Assembly: GCF_022539505.1 (NCBI RefSeq) | Contig: NC_061513.1 | Location: 354,807,696 to 354,871,695, forward strand | Reading direction: 5' to 3' | Length of the DNA: 64,000 nt | Source of the DNA: Lolium rigidum | Taxonomy: Eukaryota; Streptophyta; Magnoliopsida; Poales; Poaceae | Shown here: positions 46,897 through 58,600 of the stretch, piece after piece | Numbering within the stretch: the stretch's first letter is position 1 | Layout: every line of letters begins with the position of its first letter | Made by a program: the position numbers and the translations under genes | The notes under the pieces: model-generated | What the model was told of the DNA's origin: nothing | The model's input: only the letters and a program-made list of their open reading frames with translations | Databases searched by the model: none

Positions 46897-49608
46897 GCAT
46901 CCCCAAGCTTAGTTCTCGCTCGTCCCGAGCAGGTAAAACGATAACAAAGATAATTTCCGGAGTGACATGCCATCATAAACTTGATCATACTATTTGTAAA
47001 GCATATGTAGAGAATGCAGCGATCAAAACAATGTGTATGACATGAGTAAACAAGTGAATCATAAAGCAAAGACTTTTCATGAATAGCATTTCAAGACAAG
47101 CATCAATAAGTCTTGCATAAGAGTTAACTCATAAAGCAATAATTCGAAGTAAAGGTATTGAAGCAACACAAAAGAAGATTAAGTTTCAGCAGTTGCTTTC
47201 AACTTGTAACATGTATATCTCATGGATATTGTCAACATAGAGTAATATAATAAGTGCAATAAGCAAGTATGTAAGAATCAATGCACAGTTCACACAAGTG
47301 TTTGCTTCTTGAGGTGGAGAGAAATAGGTGAACCGACTCAACATAAAAGTAAAGAGAATGGTCCTCATAGAGGAAAAGCATCGATTGCTATATTTGTGCT
47401 AGAGCTTTGATTTTGAAAACATGAAACAATTTTGTCAACGGTAGTAATAAAGCATATGCATCATGTAAATTATATCTTATAAGTTGCAAGCCTCATGCAT
47501 AGTGTACTAATAGTGCTCGCACCTTGTCCTAATTAGCTTGGACTACCTGGATTATCACCGCAATACATATGCTTTAACCAAGTATCACAAAGGGGTACCT
47601 CTATGCCGCCTGTACAAAGGTCTAAGGAGAAAGCTCGCATTTGGATTTCTCGCTTTTGATTATTCTCAACTTAGACATCCATACCGGGACAACATAGACA
47701 ACGGATAATGGACTCCTCTTTTAATGCTTTAAGCATTCAACAACAATTAATTCTTTTCTCATTAGAGATTTGAGGATGTTTGTCCAAAACTGAAACTTCC
47801 ACCATGGAACATGGCTTTAGTTAGCGGCCCAATGTTCTTCTCTCACAATATGCATGCTCAAACCATTCAACTCAGTGTAGATCGCCCTTACTTCGTACAA
47901 GACGAACATGCATAGCAACTCACATGAAATTCAACAATGAGTTGATGGCGTTCCCCAGCAAACATGGTTATCGCACAACAAGCAACTTAATAAGAGATAA
48001 AGTGCATAATTACATATTCAATACCACAATAGTTTTTAAGCTATTTGTCCCATGAGCTATATATTGCAAAGGTGAATGATGGAATTTTAAAGGTAGCACT
48101 CAAGCAATTTACTTTGGAATGGCTGGAAAATACCATGTAGTAGGTAGGTATGGTGGACACAAATGGCATAGTGGTTGGCTCAAGTATTTTGGATGCATGA
48201 GAAGTATTCCCTCTCGTAGCAAGGCTTATTTGAAACAAACACAAGGATGAACTAGTACAGCAAAACTCACATAAAAGACATATTGAAAGCATTATAATAC
48301 TCTATACCGTCTTCCTTGTTGTTCAAACTCAAAACTAGAAATTATCTAGACCTTAGAGAAACCAAATATGCAAACCAAATTTTAGCATGCTCTATGTATT
48401 TCTTCATTAATGGGTGCAAAGCATATGATGCAAGAGCTTAAACATGAACACAACAATTGCCAAGTATCACATTACCCAAAACATTTATAGCAATTACTAC
48501 ATGTATCATTTTCCAATTCCAACCATATAACAATTTAACGAAGGAGAAACTTCGCCATGAATACTATGAGTAGAAACCAAGGACATATTTGTCCATATGC
48601 TACAGCGGAGTGTGTATCTCTCCCATAAAGTGAATGCTAGGATCCATTTTATTCAAACAAAACAAAAACAAAAACAAACCGACGCTCCAAGAAAAAGCAC
48701 ATAAGATGTGGCCGAATAAAAATGTAGTTTCAGGGGAGGAACCCGATAATTTGTTGATGAAGAAGGGGATGCCTTGGGCATCCCCAAGCTTAGACGCTTG
48801 AGTCTTCTTGATATATGCAGGGGTGAACCACCGGGTGCATCCCCAAGCTTAGAGCTTTCACTCTCCTTGATCATGTTGCATCATACTCCTCTCTTGATCC
48901 TTGAAAACTTCCTCCACACCAAACTCGAAACAACTCATTAGAGGGTTAGTGCACAATATAAATTGACATATTCAGAGGTGACACACTCATTCTTAACACT
49001 TCTGGACATTGCATAATGCTACTGGACATTAGTGGATCAAAGAAATTCATCCAACATAGCGAAAGAGGCAATGCGAAATAAAAGGCAGAATCTGTCAAAA
49101 CAGAACAGTTCGTATTGACGAATTTTAAAATGGCACCAGACTTGCTCAAATGAAAATGCTCAAATTGAATGAAAGTTGCGTACATATCTGAGGATCATGC
49201 ACGTAAATTGGCATAATTTTCTGAGCTTCCTGCAGGGCAGTGGGCTCAGATTCGTGACAGCAAAGAAATCTGGAACTGCGCAGTAATCCAAATCTAGTAC
49301 TTACTTTTCTATCAACGGCTTAACTTGGCACAACAAAACTCAAAACTAAGATAAGGAGAGGTTGCTACAGTAGTAAAAAACTTCCAAGACACAAAATAAA
49401 AACAAAGTACTGTAGGTAAAAACATGGGTTGTCTCCCATAAGCGCTTTTCTTTAACGCCTTTCAGCTAGGCGCGAAAGTGTGTATCAAGTATTATCGAAG
49501 GGTGGTGCATTCTCAGCGAGGTGTGGAGTTTTCTCAACTAGGCATATTATATTAGATACATAAGTTTTAGCATCTCCCTTTTCATTAGTCTTAGGTGTGC
49601 TACTCTCA
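46897..49608 (-). other. Non-coding tract of small Gypsy
   Basis: Homologous, reversed, to 41349-43939. It includes the conserved hairpin at 48765-48785 and GCATCCCCAAGCTTAG boxes near 48779, 48838 and 46895. Short minus-strand frames are not conserved. Confidence 0.7.
48765..48785 (-). repeat. Conserved hairpin (copy in small Gypsy)
   Basis: GGGGATGCC-TTG-GGCATCCCC, a perfect 9-bp stem corresponding to 42113-42133. Confidence 0.8.
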
Positions 49609-50129
49609 TCAAACAAATTTTCTCGGAACAAGCCAAGCATAATTATTTTCTAGTGCATCATTCATAGCTAGGAGCTTGCATGGTATTGGTGCTTTGATCT
49701 CCTCTCCATCATCAATATTATTAGTGTATCTTATTCTATCCATATCCATCTTTTCAAGGAGACTAGCAAAATTAGTAGGAGAACCAAGCGTATTGAATTT
49801 AGCAAACACCTTTCTAGCTTCTCTTGCTAGACCACCAAATTCTCTAAGAAGGGTTTTTAAAACAAAATCTTTCTTTTCCCTTCTTCCATATCACCAAGCG
49901 TGAAAAACATGTGTTGGATTATAGGATTAAGATTAACAAATTTAGTTTCCAACAAGCGAACTAAATGCGCAGCAGCAATTTCATAAGTAGGCGCAAGATC
50001 TATCAAGTGTCTATCTTCAAAATTTTCAATGGTACTAACATGGTTGAAGAATTCTTCTATATTATTTCTCCCGACTATAGACCCACGTCCTACCGGTATG
50101 TTCTTTGTAGTAAAATTAAAAGGAAACAT
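49609..50129 (-). pseudogene. Gag-like ORF remnant of small Gypsy
   Basis: Starts MFPFNFTTKNIPVGRGSIVG at 50129 on the minus strand, then HLIDLAPTYEIAAAHLVRLL and NPIIQHMFFTLGDMEEGKRK to a stop at 49857. After a frameshift in an A/T homopolymer (49850-49862) it continues in another frame with FAKFNTLGSPTNFASLLEKM to 49609. I recall similar N-terminal ORFs in Triticeae Gypsy families. Split, so probably inactive. Confidence 0.6.
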
Positions 50130-50363
50130 GATGAAATAAGTAAAGTGAATGCAGGTAAACTAATTTTTTTGTGTTTTTGATATAGCAAACAAGATAGCAA
50201 ATAAAGTAAAACTAGCAACTAATTTTTTTGTATTTTGATTTAGTGCAGCAAACAAAGTAGTAAATAAAATAGAGCAAGACAAAAACAAAGTAAAGAGATT
50301 GAGAAGTGGAGACTCCCCTTGCAGCGTGTCTTGATCTCCCGGCAACGGCGCCGAAAAAGAGCT

Positions 50364-51959
50364 TGATGGCGTGTATTTCACACGTTCGTTGGGCAACCCC
50401 AAGAGGAAGGTATGATGCGCACAGCAGCAAGTTTTCCCTCGTAAAGAAACCAAGGTTTATCGAACCAGGAGGAGCCAAGAAGCACGTTGAAGGTTGATGG
50501 CGGCGGGATGTAGTGCGGCGCAACACCAGAGATTCCGGCGCCAACGTGGAACCCGCACAACACAACCAAGCTACTTTGCCCCAACGAAACAAAGTGAGGT
50601 TGTCAATCTCACCGGCTTGCCGTAACAAAGGATTAACCGTATTGTGTGGAAGATGATTGTTTGCAGAGAAAACAGTAGAAACAAGTATTGCAGTAGATTG
50701 TATTTCAAGTAAAGAGAATTGGACCGGGGTCCACAGCTCACTAGAGGTGTCTCTCCCATAAGACGAACAGCATGTTGGGTGAACAAATTACAGTTGGGCA
50801 ATTGACAAATAAAGAGAGCATGACAATGCACATACATATCATGATGAGTATAGTGAGATTTAATTGGGCATTACGACAAAGTACATAGACCGCCATCCAA
50901 CCGCATCTATGCCTAAAAAGTCCACCTTCGAGTTATCATCCGAACCCCTCCAAGCATTAAGTTGCAAGCAACTGTACAATTGCATTAAGTATGGTGCGTA
51001 ATGTAATCAACAACTACATCCTTAGACATAGCATCAATGTTTTATCCCTAGTGGCAACAAGACAACACAACCTTAGAACTTTCTCACATCGTCCCGGTGT
51101 CAATGCAGCATGAACCCACTATCGAGCATAAGTACTCCCTCTTGGAGTTAAAAGCATCTACTTGGCCGTAGCATCTACTAATAACGGAGAGCATGCAAGA
51201 TCATAAACAACACATAAGCATAACTTTGATAATCAACATAACAAGTATTCTCTATTCATCGGATCCCAACAAACGCAACATATAGAATTACATATAGATG
51301 ATCTTGATCATGATAGGCAGCTCACAAGATCCGACAATGATAGCACAATGGGGAGAAGACAACCATCTAGCTACTGCTATGGACCCATAGTCCAGGGGTA
51401 GACTACTCACTCATCACTCCGGAGGCGACCATGGCGGTGTAGAGTGCTCCGGGAGATGATTCCCCTCTCCGGCAGGGTGCCGGAGGCGATCTCCAGGATC
51501 CCCCGAGATGGGATCGGCGGCGACGGCGTCTCAGCAATGTTTTCCGTATCGTGGCTCTCGGCACCGGGGGTTTCGTCACGGAGGCTATTTGTAGGCGGAA
51601 GGGCAAGTCAAGAGGCGGCACGGGGGCCCACACCACGGCCGGCGCGGCCAAGGGGGGCCGCGCCGCCCTAGGGTTTGGCGCCCTTGTGGCCCCTCTTCGT
51701 CTCTCCTTCGGACTTCCGGAAGCTTCGTGAGAAAATAGGCCTCCGGGCTTTTATTTCGTCCAATTCCGAGAATATTTCTTTACTAGGATTTCTGAAACCA
51801 AAAACAGCAGAAAACAAAGAATCGGCACTTCGGCATCTTGTTAATAGGTTAGTTCCAGAAAATGCACGAATATGATATAAAGTGTGCATAAAACATGTAG
51901 ATAACATCAATAATGTGGCATGGAACACAAGAAATTATCGATACGTTGGAGACGTATCA
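50364..51959 (-). repeat. 5' LTR of small Gypsy
   Basis: 1596 bp, near-identical to 45297-46896; the primer site lies just before it on the plus strand. Confidence 0.9.
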
Positions 51960-51964
51960 AGGTG

Positions 51965-52073
51965 CTACCCGACTGTGGCACCGTCAAGATCTTCTATGCG
52001 CTTTTGAAAGCGACAAGTGATCATCTTCTGCAACAACGAGATCTAATCTCGTAGGCTTTGGAAATCTTCAAGG
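51965..52073 (+). repeat. Angela-like 3' LTR, last segment
   Basis: Reads CTACCCGACTGTGGCACC... to CTTCAAGG, then stops; the final 107 bp of the LTR are missing at a deletion junction with the next element. Confidence 0.85.
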
Positions 52074-52511
52074 AGAACCCGCGGTGCCTTGATTCGTCTG
52101 GGCCTGCCGAAGATGGTACCCGGGGTTTACTGAAGGCCCATAATCCAAAGAGCAAGAAGATTCGGAAGCCCAAGATACTATTAAGGAAAGCTAGGGTTGT
52201 AATAGGAAGCATTATTTGTAATCTTTCGGGACGGGTTAGAAACCCTCCCGGACTCTGTAACTTGTGTATCACGAATCCCTCGGCTCCGCCTCCTATATAA
52301 GGGGGAGTCGAGGAACAAAGAAAGGATCGAATCATTGTCTCACAAACCCTAGTTTTCATATCGTCGACTACTTTTCAGCTGAAACCTTCGAGATCTACTT
52401 GCCCTCTACATCCAACGAAACCCTAGTCTACAACTCGTAGGCATTGACAAGTTAATACCTTGTCAATTGGCGCCGTCTGTGGGATCTAGAGGCGACAAGG
52501 AGCTGATCTCG

Positions 52512-53636
52512 ATGGCACGTTCAAGATCGTCGACTTCGTCGGTAGCAAGCAACATCATGGACAGAGGTAGACAGATCGAAACTGGTCTCGTTGATTTTGT
52601 TCCTCACCCGCCCTCCCGTTTGGATGCATATGCGTATCTGGAGGAGCCCATGGAGATGACGTTCGGAAAGTTCCACTTCCGCGTCGAGAAAGAAGGAGCA
52701 TATCGTATCGAAATTCCGATCTCGTCGGGATTATCGGTGGTCGATTCTGATTTTTCAAGTTCAACATCGTCAACCAAGTCAGGCGACGAGGAAACTTCAT
52801 CGCCACGCTTCATCAGCACCAGAGCAAGCGAAAAACTCGCCAAGATCTCCAGGGACATGTCCTTCGAGTCATCTGCGGACTCCGATATAAGCGATGACTC
52901 GAGTAGCATCGACAGCTTCAACTTCATCGACAGATCCACTATCGTTGGCAAGGTCTTCACCAATCTTTACGATGGTGTCACCAAACCCAGCAAGGTTCAG
53001 AATCCAAAATATCATCAGATTTATGCCATTGGAGAAACAAGTCGCGATCAGGAGGAGACATCAGAGGCTTTCGACGAATTGGGAAATCCATATGTCGATC
53101 CCTCTGACCTAAGGCGAGGTTTGGGCAATAAATATGTCGGGCCTACACCACGTATTAGGGTTCAACTTCCACAAGCGGCATGGGATAGAGCCGCAAGAGC
53201 TATGGATGGTTCAGAACCAATGGCGACAAGCGCTACGACGGAAGAATTGCAGGCATATCAATATAGGCTCGCCCGAGTTGGAAGAGAATTGGAAAAACAG
53301 ACATCTGCTCTAAACAGAAGAAGGGAGGCAGCTTCCGCATCAAGCAGGCGAAGAGCGGAGTTAAGTCGACAATCAGGAACTTCGGGAGATAGCCACAGAG
53401 AAGCTCGAAGGAGAGCAAGATCTCGGCTGCAAAACATACCTGAAGTAGAAAGAGAAACTCTAATTCAAAATCTCGATATGTCTTTTATGTCAATCGACAC
53501 GAGGGGGAATATTATTCCAAAAACACCGGAAGCAGGATACATGGCAACGCAAGCTTTCATCCTAGCGTCCAAGCCACCTCCCGGAGATCCAAGAGAAGCG
53601 TTGTATAACATGGCCATGGCAGGATGTGGAGCCATG
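52512..53636 (+). CDS. Gypsy gag, first part
   Basis: ATG at 52512 (MARSRSSTSSVASNIM) begins a 375-codon open stretch: a Ser/Asp-rich N-terminal region, then a charged coiled-coil-like segment with RRREAASASSRRRAELSRQ (about residues 265-300), ending AMAGCGAM where a CACTA element inserts. The frame resumes at 55002 (GAAFAATPPEG). No internal stop, so the gag was intact when hit. Confidence 0.8.
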
Positions 53637-54998
53637 CACTAGTAGAAAAAGGGCCTTTCGTCCAACCCTTTAGTACCGGTTTCCTTACGAACCGGTACTA
53701 AAGGGTGCATTAGTACCGGTTGCATACCCAGACCTTTAGTACCGGTTCGTAAGGACCTTTAGTACCGGTTCGTATCACGAACCTGTACTAAAGGGTTAGC
53801 GTCAGGCGGAAAAACCTTTAGTGCCGGTCCGTGACACGAACCGGTACTAAAGGACCCTTTAGTACCGGTTCGTGACACGAACCGGTACTAAAGGTTTTTC
53901 CTGCTCCCCACGCACCTCCACACCCCCCCCCCCCCCCGTGGATCGCCTTTTTTTGCTTTGTAAAATACAAATGAAAATGATAGAAAATTCAAAAAATAAA
54001 ATGTTTTCCGATTCGTGTATGTTATGCAATCTACTATTCGGTGAAAATAAGATATTCGAATTTTGACTTTTTTTGTAAAAAAAGTTTGAAAAATGGTAAA
54101 ACCGCATTAACTTTTGCATACGACGTCGGAAAAAAACGTATAATATATCAAAATCATCGTGGGAAAAAGTTACATCCGAAATCATCGTGGGTTTACCCGG
54201 TTAGCCAATTTTTAGATTCTCAAAATTCCAAATGAAAATATGAAAGCAGGAAGATTTTAGGTTTTTTACAAAAATTTAGAATTTTATATATTTTTTATTT
54301 TTAAAAAATTAAAATTAATAATTATAAGATTTTTTGAATCCCAGAATATTACTATTACTTTTATGAAATTATAAGATTTTTAAATTTTCAGGTTTAAGGT
54401 TTGGCAAAAAAAATATTAAAATTTTTAAAAATAAATAAAAATAATACCAATAAAAAGTTAATTTTATTTATTTATTCAACATTATTATTACATCATTACT
54501 TTTGTTTATTAAAAAAATTATTTGCAATACAAATAATAAAGAAGTGTGACATTGACCAACATGTTAATAGGATTGATATGATACTACTATCAACAACATG
54601 CGCGCGAAGCACTTGGAAGTGGGACGGAAAGGAACCCGGAAGTTAAGCGTGCTAGTGTTGGAGTAGTGTGAGGATGGGTAACCGACCGGGAAGTTTGACC
54701 AAGGGTAAGTAATTGACTAGAGATTAAGTGTAGTTAGAGACTAACGGAAATATTAGAAATTGTGAAAAAAAGGGAGTGAAAAATAATTAGAAAAAAAATG
54801 GATAAAAAAACAAAATAGCCTTTTTGTGAAAAAAAAATAAAAAAATATCTCCAGCCCCGCGGGCACCTTTAGTACCGGTTCGTAAGGAACCGGTACTAAA
54901 GATGGGAGGCCTTTAGTACCGGATCTTTAGTACCGGTTCCAAAACCGGTACTAAAGGCCCTTTCGAACCGGTACAAAAGGGGGGTTTCTCTACTAGTG
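53637..54998. mobile_element. Non-autonomous CACTA element in Gypsy gag
   Basis: 1362 bp, CACTAGTAGAAAAAGGGCC...TCTCTACTAGTG, flanked by the 3-bp duplication ATG (53634-53636, 54999-55001). Both ends are filled with alternating direct and inverted copies of a TTTAGTACCGGTTCGT motif, the subterminal repeats bound by CACTA transposases. The AT-rich core has no ORF. Contains a C15 run (53923-53937). Confidence 0.92.
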
Positions 54999-55001
54999 AT
55001 G

Positions 55002-55606
55002 GGAGCAGCGTTCGCAGCTACACCTCCCGAAGGAACTGCAAGGCAAAATAGTCCGCGACCTACTACAGTAGTGCAAGATCCACCAAGAGCAAGTGGAGTC
55101 AGAGACACAGCGACTCAAGCCAGGGTGGATAGAGCGCGACAAGATAGAAGGGAACATCGGCATTCACCTGAAGTTGCTGAAGAAGATATGTGTGGACTCC
55201 CGTGTTTTACGAGACGAGTTCGAAAAACTCGAGTCCCGTCAGGATTTAAGTTACCCGATAGTTTCAAAAAATTCGATGGCCTGCAAGATCCCGAGGACTG
55301 GCTAGTCGATTACCTCGAGACGGTGAAATTGATAGGCGGAACCAGAGCAACAGCCATGCAGAGCATTCAAATACACCTGAGCGGAGCCGCAAGATCCTGG
55401 ATAAAGAAGCTTCCTCCGGGATCCATCGACAGCTGGGACAGTTTCGAGGAGGTGTTCGTCAAGAACTTCCGATCAACCTGCAAAAAACCGGCATCACTAG
55501 AAGAGTTGAGATCGTGTCGACAAAAGCATGATGAATCAATGAGAAAATACATCCAAAGGTGGAACATCATCAAAAACTCGGCAGAGAATATATCTGACGA
55601 GAGAGC
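55002..55606 (+). CDS. Gypsy gag, second part
   Basis: Continues in frame from 53636 after removing the CACTA and one ATG. It includes FKLPDSFKKFDGLQDPEDWL and the gag core ATAMQSIQIHLSGAARSWIK, then WDSFEEVFVKNFRSTCKKPA and RKYIQRWNIIKNSAENISDE, typical of Retrotrans_gag. Ended by a Gypsy LTR at 55607, so zinc knuckle and pol are not present here. Confidence 0.8.
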
Positions 55607-58600
55607 TGATGCGTGTAGTTGACACGTCCGTTGGGAACCCCAAGAGGAAGGTGTGATGCGCACAGTAGCAAGTTTTCCCTCAGAAAGAAACCAAGGTTTA
55701 TCGAACCAGGAGGAGCCAAGAAGCACGTTGAAGGTTGATGGCGGAGGAGTATAGTGCGGCGCAACAACAGGGATTCCGGCGCCAACGTGGAACCTGCACA
55801 ACAAAATCACAGAACTTTGCCCCAACGTAACAGCGAGGTTGTCAATCTCACCGGCTTGCTGTAAACAAAGGATTAGATGTATAGTGTGGATGATGATGGT
55901 TGTTTGCGAAGAACAGTAAAGAACAATTGCAGCAGCTTGTATTTCGGATGTAAAGAATAGGACCGGGGTCCACAGCTCACTAGCGGTGTCTCTCCCTTAA
56001 GATAGCAGTATGTTGGGTGAACAAATTACAGGTTGGGCAATTGACAAATAAAGAAGGCATAACAATGCACATACATATATCATGATGAGTACTATGAGAT
56101 TCAATCAGGGCATTACGACAAAGTACATAGACCGCTATCCAGCATGCATCTATGCCTAAAACGTCCACCTTCAGGTTATCATCCGAACCCCCTCCAGTAT
56201 TAAGTTGTAAACAATAGACAATTGCATTAAGTATGGTGCGTAATGTAATCAACACAAATATCCTTAAACAAAGCATCGATGTTTTATCCCTAGTGGCAAC
56301 AGCACATCCACAACCTTAGAACTTTCTGTCACTGTCCCAGATTTAATCGAGGCATGAACCCACTATCGAGCATAAATACTCCCTCTTGGAGTGATACGTC
56401 TCCGACGTATCGATAATTTCTTATGTTCCATGCCACATTATTGATGATATCTACATGTTTTATGCACACTTTATGTCATATTCGTGCATTTTCTGGAACT
56501 AACCTATTAAAAAGATGCCGAAGTGCCAGTTGCTATTTTCTGCTGTTTTTGGTTTCGTAAATCCTAGTAACGAAATATTCTCGGAATTGGACGAAATCAA
56601 CGCCCGGGTTCCTATTTTCCCCGAAGCATCCAGAACACACGAGAACCGCCGCAGAGGGGGCACAGGCCCACCAAACCCTAGGCCGGCGCGGCCAGGGGGG
56701 CCCGCGCCCCCTATAGTGTCGGCGCCCCTTCGACCTCTCCGACGCCGCCTCTTCGCCTATATAAAGCCCCTGGACCTAAAACCTCGATACGAAAAAGCCA
56801 CGGTACGAGAAACCTTCCGGAGCCGCCGCCATCGCGAAGCCAAGATCCGGGGGACAGAGTCTCCGTTCCGGCACGCCGCCGGGACGGGGAAGTGCCCCCG
56901 GAAGGCTCCTCCATCGACACCACCGCCATCTTCATCAACGCTGCTGTCTCCCATGAGGAGGGAGTAGTTCTCCATCGAGGCTAAGGGCTGTACCGGTAGC
57001 TATGTGGTTCATCTCTCTCCTATACAATAATCTCATGAGCTGCCTTACATGATTGAGATTCATATGATGATGCTTGTAATCTAGATGTCATTATGCTAGT
57101 CAAGTGGGTTTTACTTATGTGATCTCCGTAGACTCCTTGTCCCACGTGTGTAAAGGTGACAGTGTGTGCACCGTGTGGGTCTCTTAGGCTATATTTCACA
57201 GAATACTTATTCACTGTTATGAATGGCATAGTGAAGTGCTTATTTATATCTCTTTATGATTGCAATGTGTTTTGTATCACAATTTATCTATGTGCTACTC
57301 TAGTGATGTTATTAAAGTAGTTTTATTCCTCCCGCACGGTGTAATGGTGACAGTGTGTGCATCCGTGTTAGTACTTGGCGTAGGCTATGATTATGATCTC
57401 TTGTAGATTATGAAGTTAACTATTGCTATGATGGTATTGATGTGATCTATTCCTCCTACATAGTGTGAAGGTGACAAGTGTGCATGCTGTGTTAGTACTT
57501 GGTTTAGTCGTGTTGGTCTTTCATGCACTCTAAGGTTATTTAAATATGAACATTGAATTGTGGAGCTTATTAACTCCGGCATTGAGGGTTCGTGTAATCC
57601 TACGCAATGTGTTCATCATCCAACAAGAGAGTGTAGAGTATGCATTTATCTATTCTGTTATGTGATCAATGTTGAGAGTGTCCACTAGTGAAAGTGTAAT
57701 CCCTAGGCCTTGTTCCTAAATATCGCTATCGCTGCTTGTTTACGGTTTCTATGCGTTACTACTGTCTGCGTTACTACTCGCTTGTTTACTGTCCCGGGCA
57801 AAGCACTTTTCCGGTGCCGTTGCCACTGCTCATACTTATTCATACCACCTGTATTTCACTATCTCTTCGCCGAACTAGTGCACCTATTAGGTGTGTTGGG
57901 GACACAAGAGACTTCTTGCTTTGTGGTTGCGGGGTTGCATGAGAGGGATATCTTTGACCTCTTCCTCCCCGAGTTCGATAAACCTTGGGTGATCCACTTA
58001 AGGGAAACTTGCTGCTGTTCTACAAACCTCTGCTCTTGGAGGCCCAACACTGTCTACAAGAATAGAAGCACCCGTAGACATCATGGAGTCACAAGTATCA
58101 ACTTGGCCAGAGCCTCTACTAGCAACGGAGAGCATGCAAGAACATAAATAACATATATGATAGATTGATAATCAACTTGACATAGTATTCAATATTCATC
58201 GGATCCCAACAAACACAACATGTAGGATTACAAATAGATGATCTTGATCATGATAGGCAGCTCACAAGATCTAACATGATAGCACAATGAGGAGAAGATG
58301 ACCATCTAGCTACTGCTATGGACCCATAGTCCAGGGGTGAACTACTCACACATCGATCCGGAGGCGATCATGGCGATGAAGAGACCTCCGGGAGAAGATT
58401 CCCCTTTCCGGCAGGGTGCCGGAGGCGATCTCCTGAATCCCCCGAGATGGGATTGGCGGCGGCGGCGTCTCTGTAAGGTTTTCCGTATCGTGGCTCTCCG
58501 TACTGGGGGTTTCGCGACGAAGACTATAAGTAGGCGGAAGGGCAGGTCAGGGGGCCACACGAGGGGCCCACACGCTAGGCCGGCGCGGCCAAGGCTTGGG

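Larger units (their letters stand above)
45297..51959 (-). mobile_element. Young small non-autonomous Gypsy, inverted
   Basis: 6663 bp flanked by a perfect 5-bp duplication AGGTG (45292-45296, 51960-51964). LTRs 45297-46896 and 50364-51959 differ by only a few substitutions and indels in about 1600 bp, so insertion is recent. Only 3.5 kb of interior remains: a short gag-type ORF remnant near the primer site and a long non-coding tract. No pol motifs are seen. Primer site (minus, about 50337-50353) is tRNA-Asp-like but starts CGG instead of TGG. Confidence 0.9.
16355..52073 (+). mobile_element. Angela/BARE-1/WIS-type Copia, host of nested insertions
   Basis: 5' LTR 16355-18011, primer site, gag, broken pol, and a 3' LTR in three pieces (24920-26408, 45262-45296, 51965-52073). 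LTRs open TGTTGGAGATATGCCC. Three insertions interrupt it: a Gypsy remnant in pol (21568-23253), a pol-less Gypsy in the 3' LTR (26409-45256) and an inverted small Gypsy in the 3' LTR (45297-51959). The last 107 bp of the 3' LTR, homologous to 17905-18011, are missing at the junction with the next element. Family naming is from LTR start, LTR size, tRNA-Met primer site and pol motifs. Confidence 0.9.
52074..55606 (+). mobile_element. 5'-truncated Gypsy fragment (LTR end plus gag)
   Basis: LTR remnant 52074-52465 with TATA (TATATAA, 52294-52300) and end ...ACCTTGTCA, then primer site TGGCGCCGTCTGTGGGA (52468-52484) and gag. It is cut at 55606 by another Gypsy. Its primer site and gag differ from the TGATACGTC elements. 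The gag style suggests a Tat/RIRE2-type lineage (inference). Confidence 0.8.
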
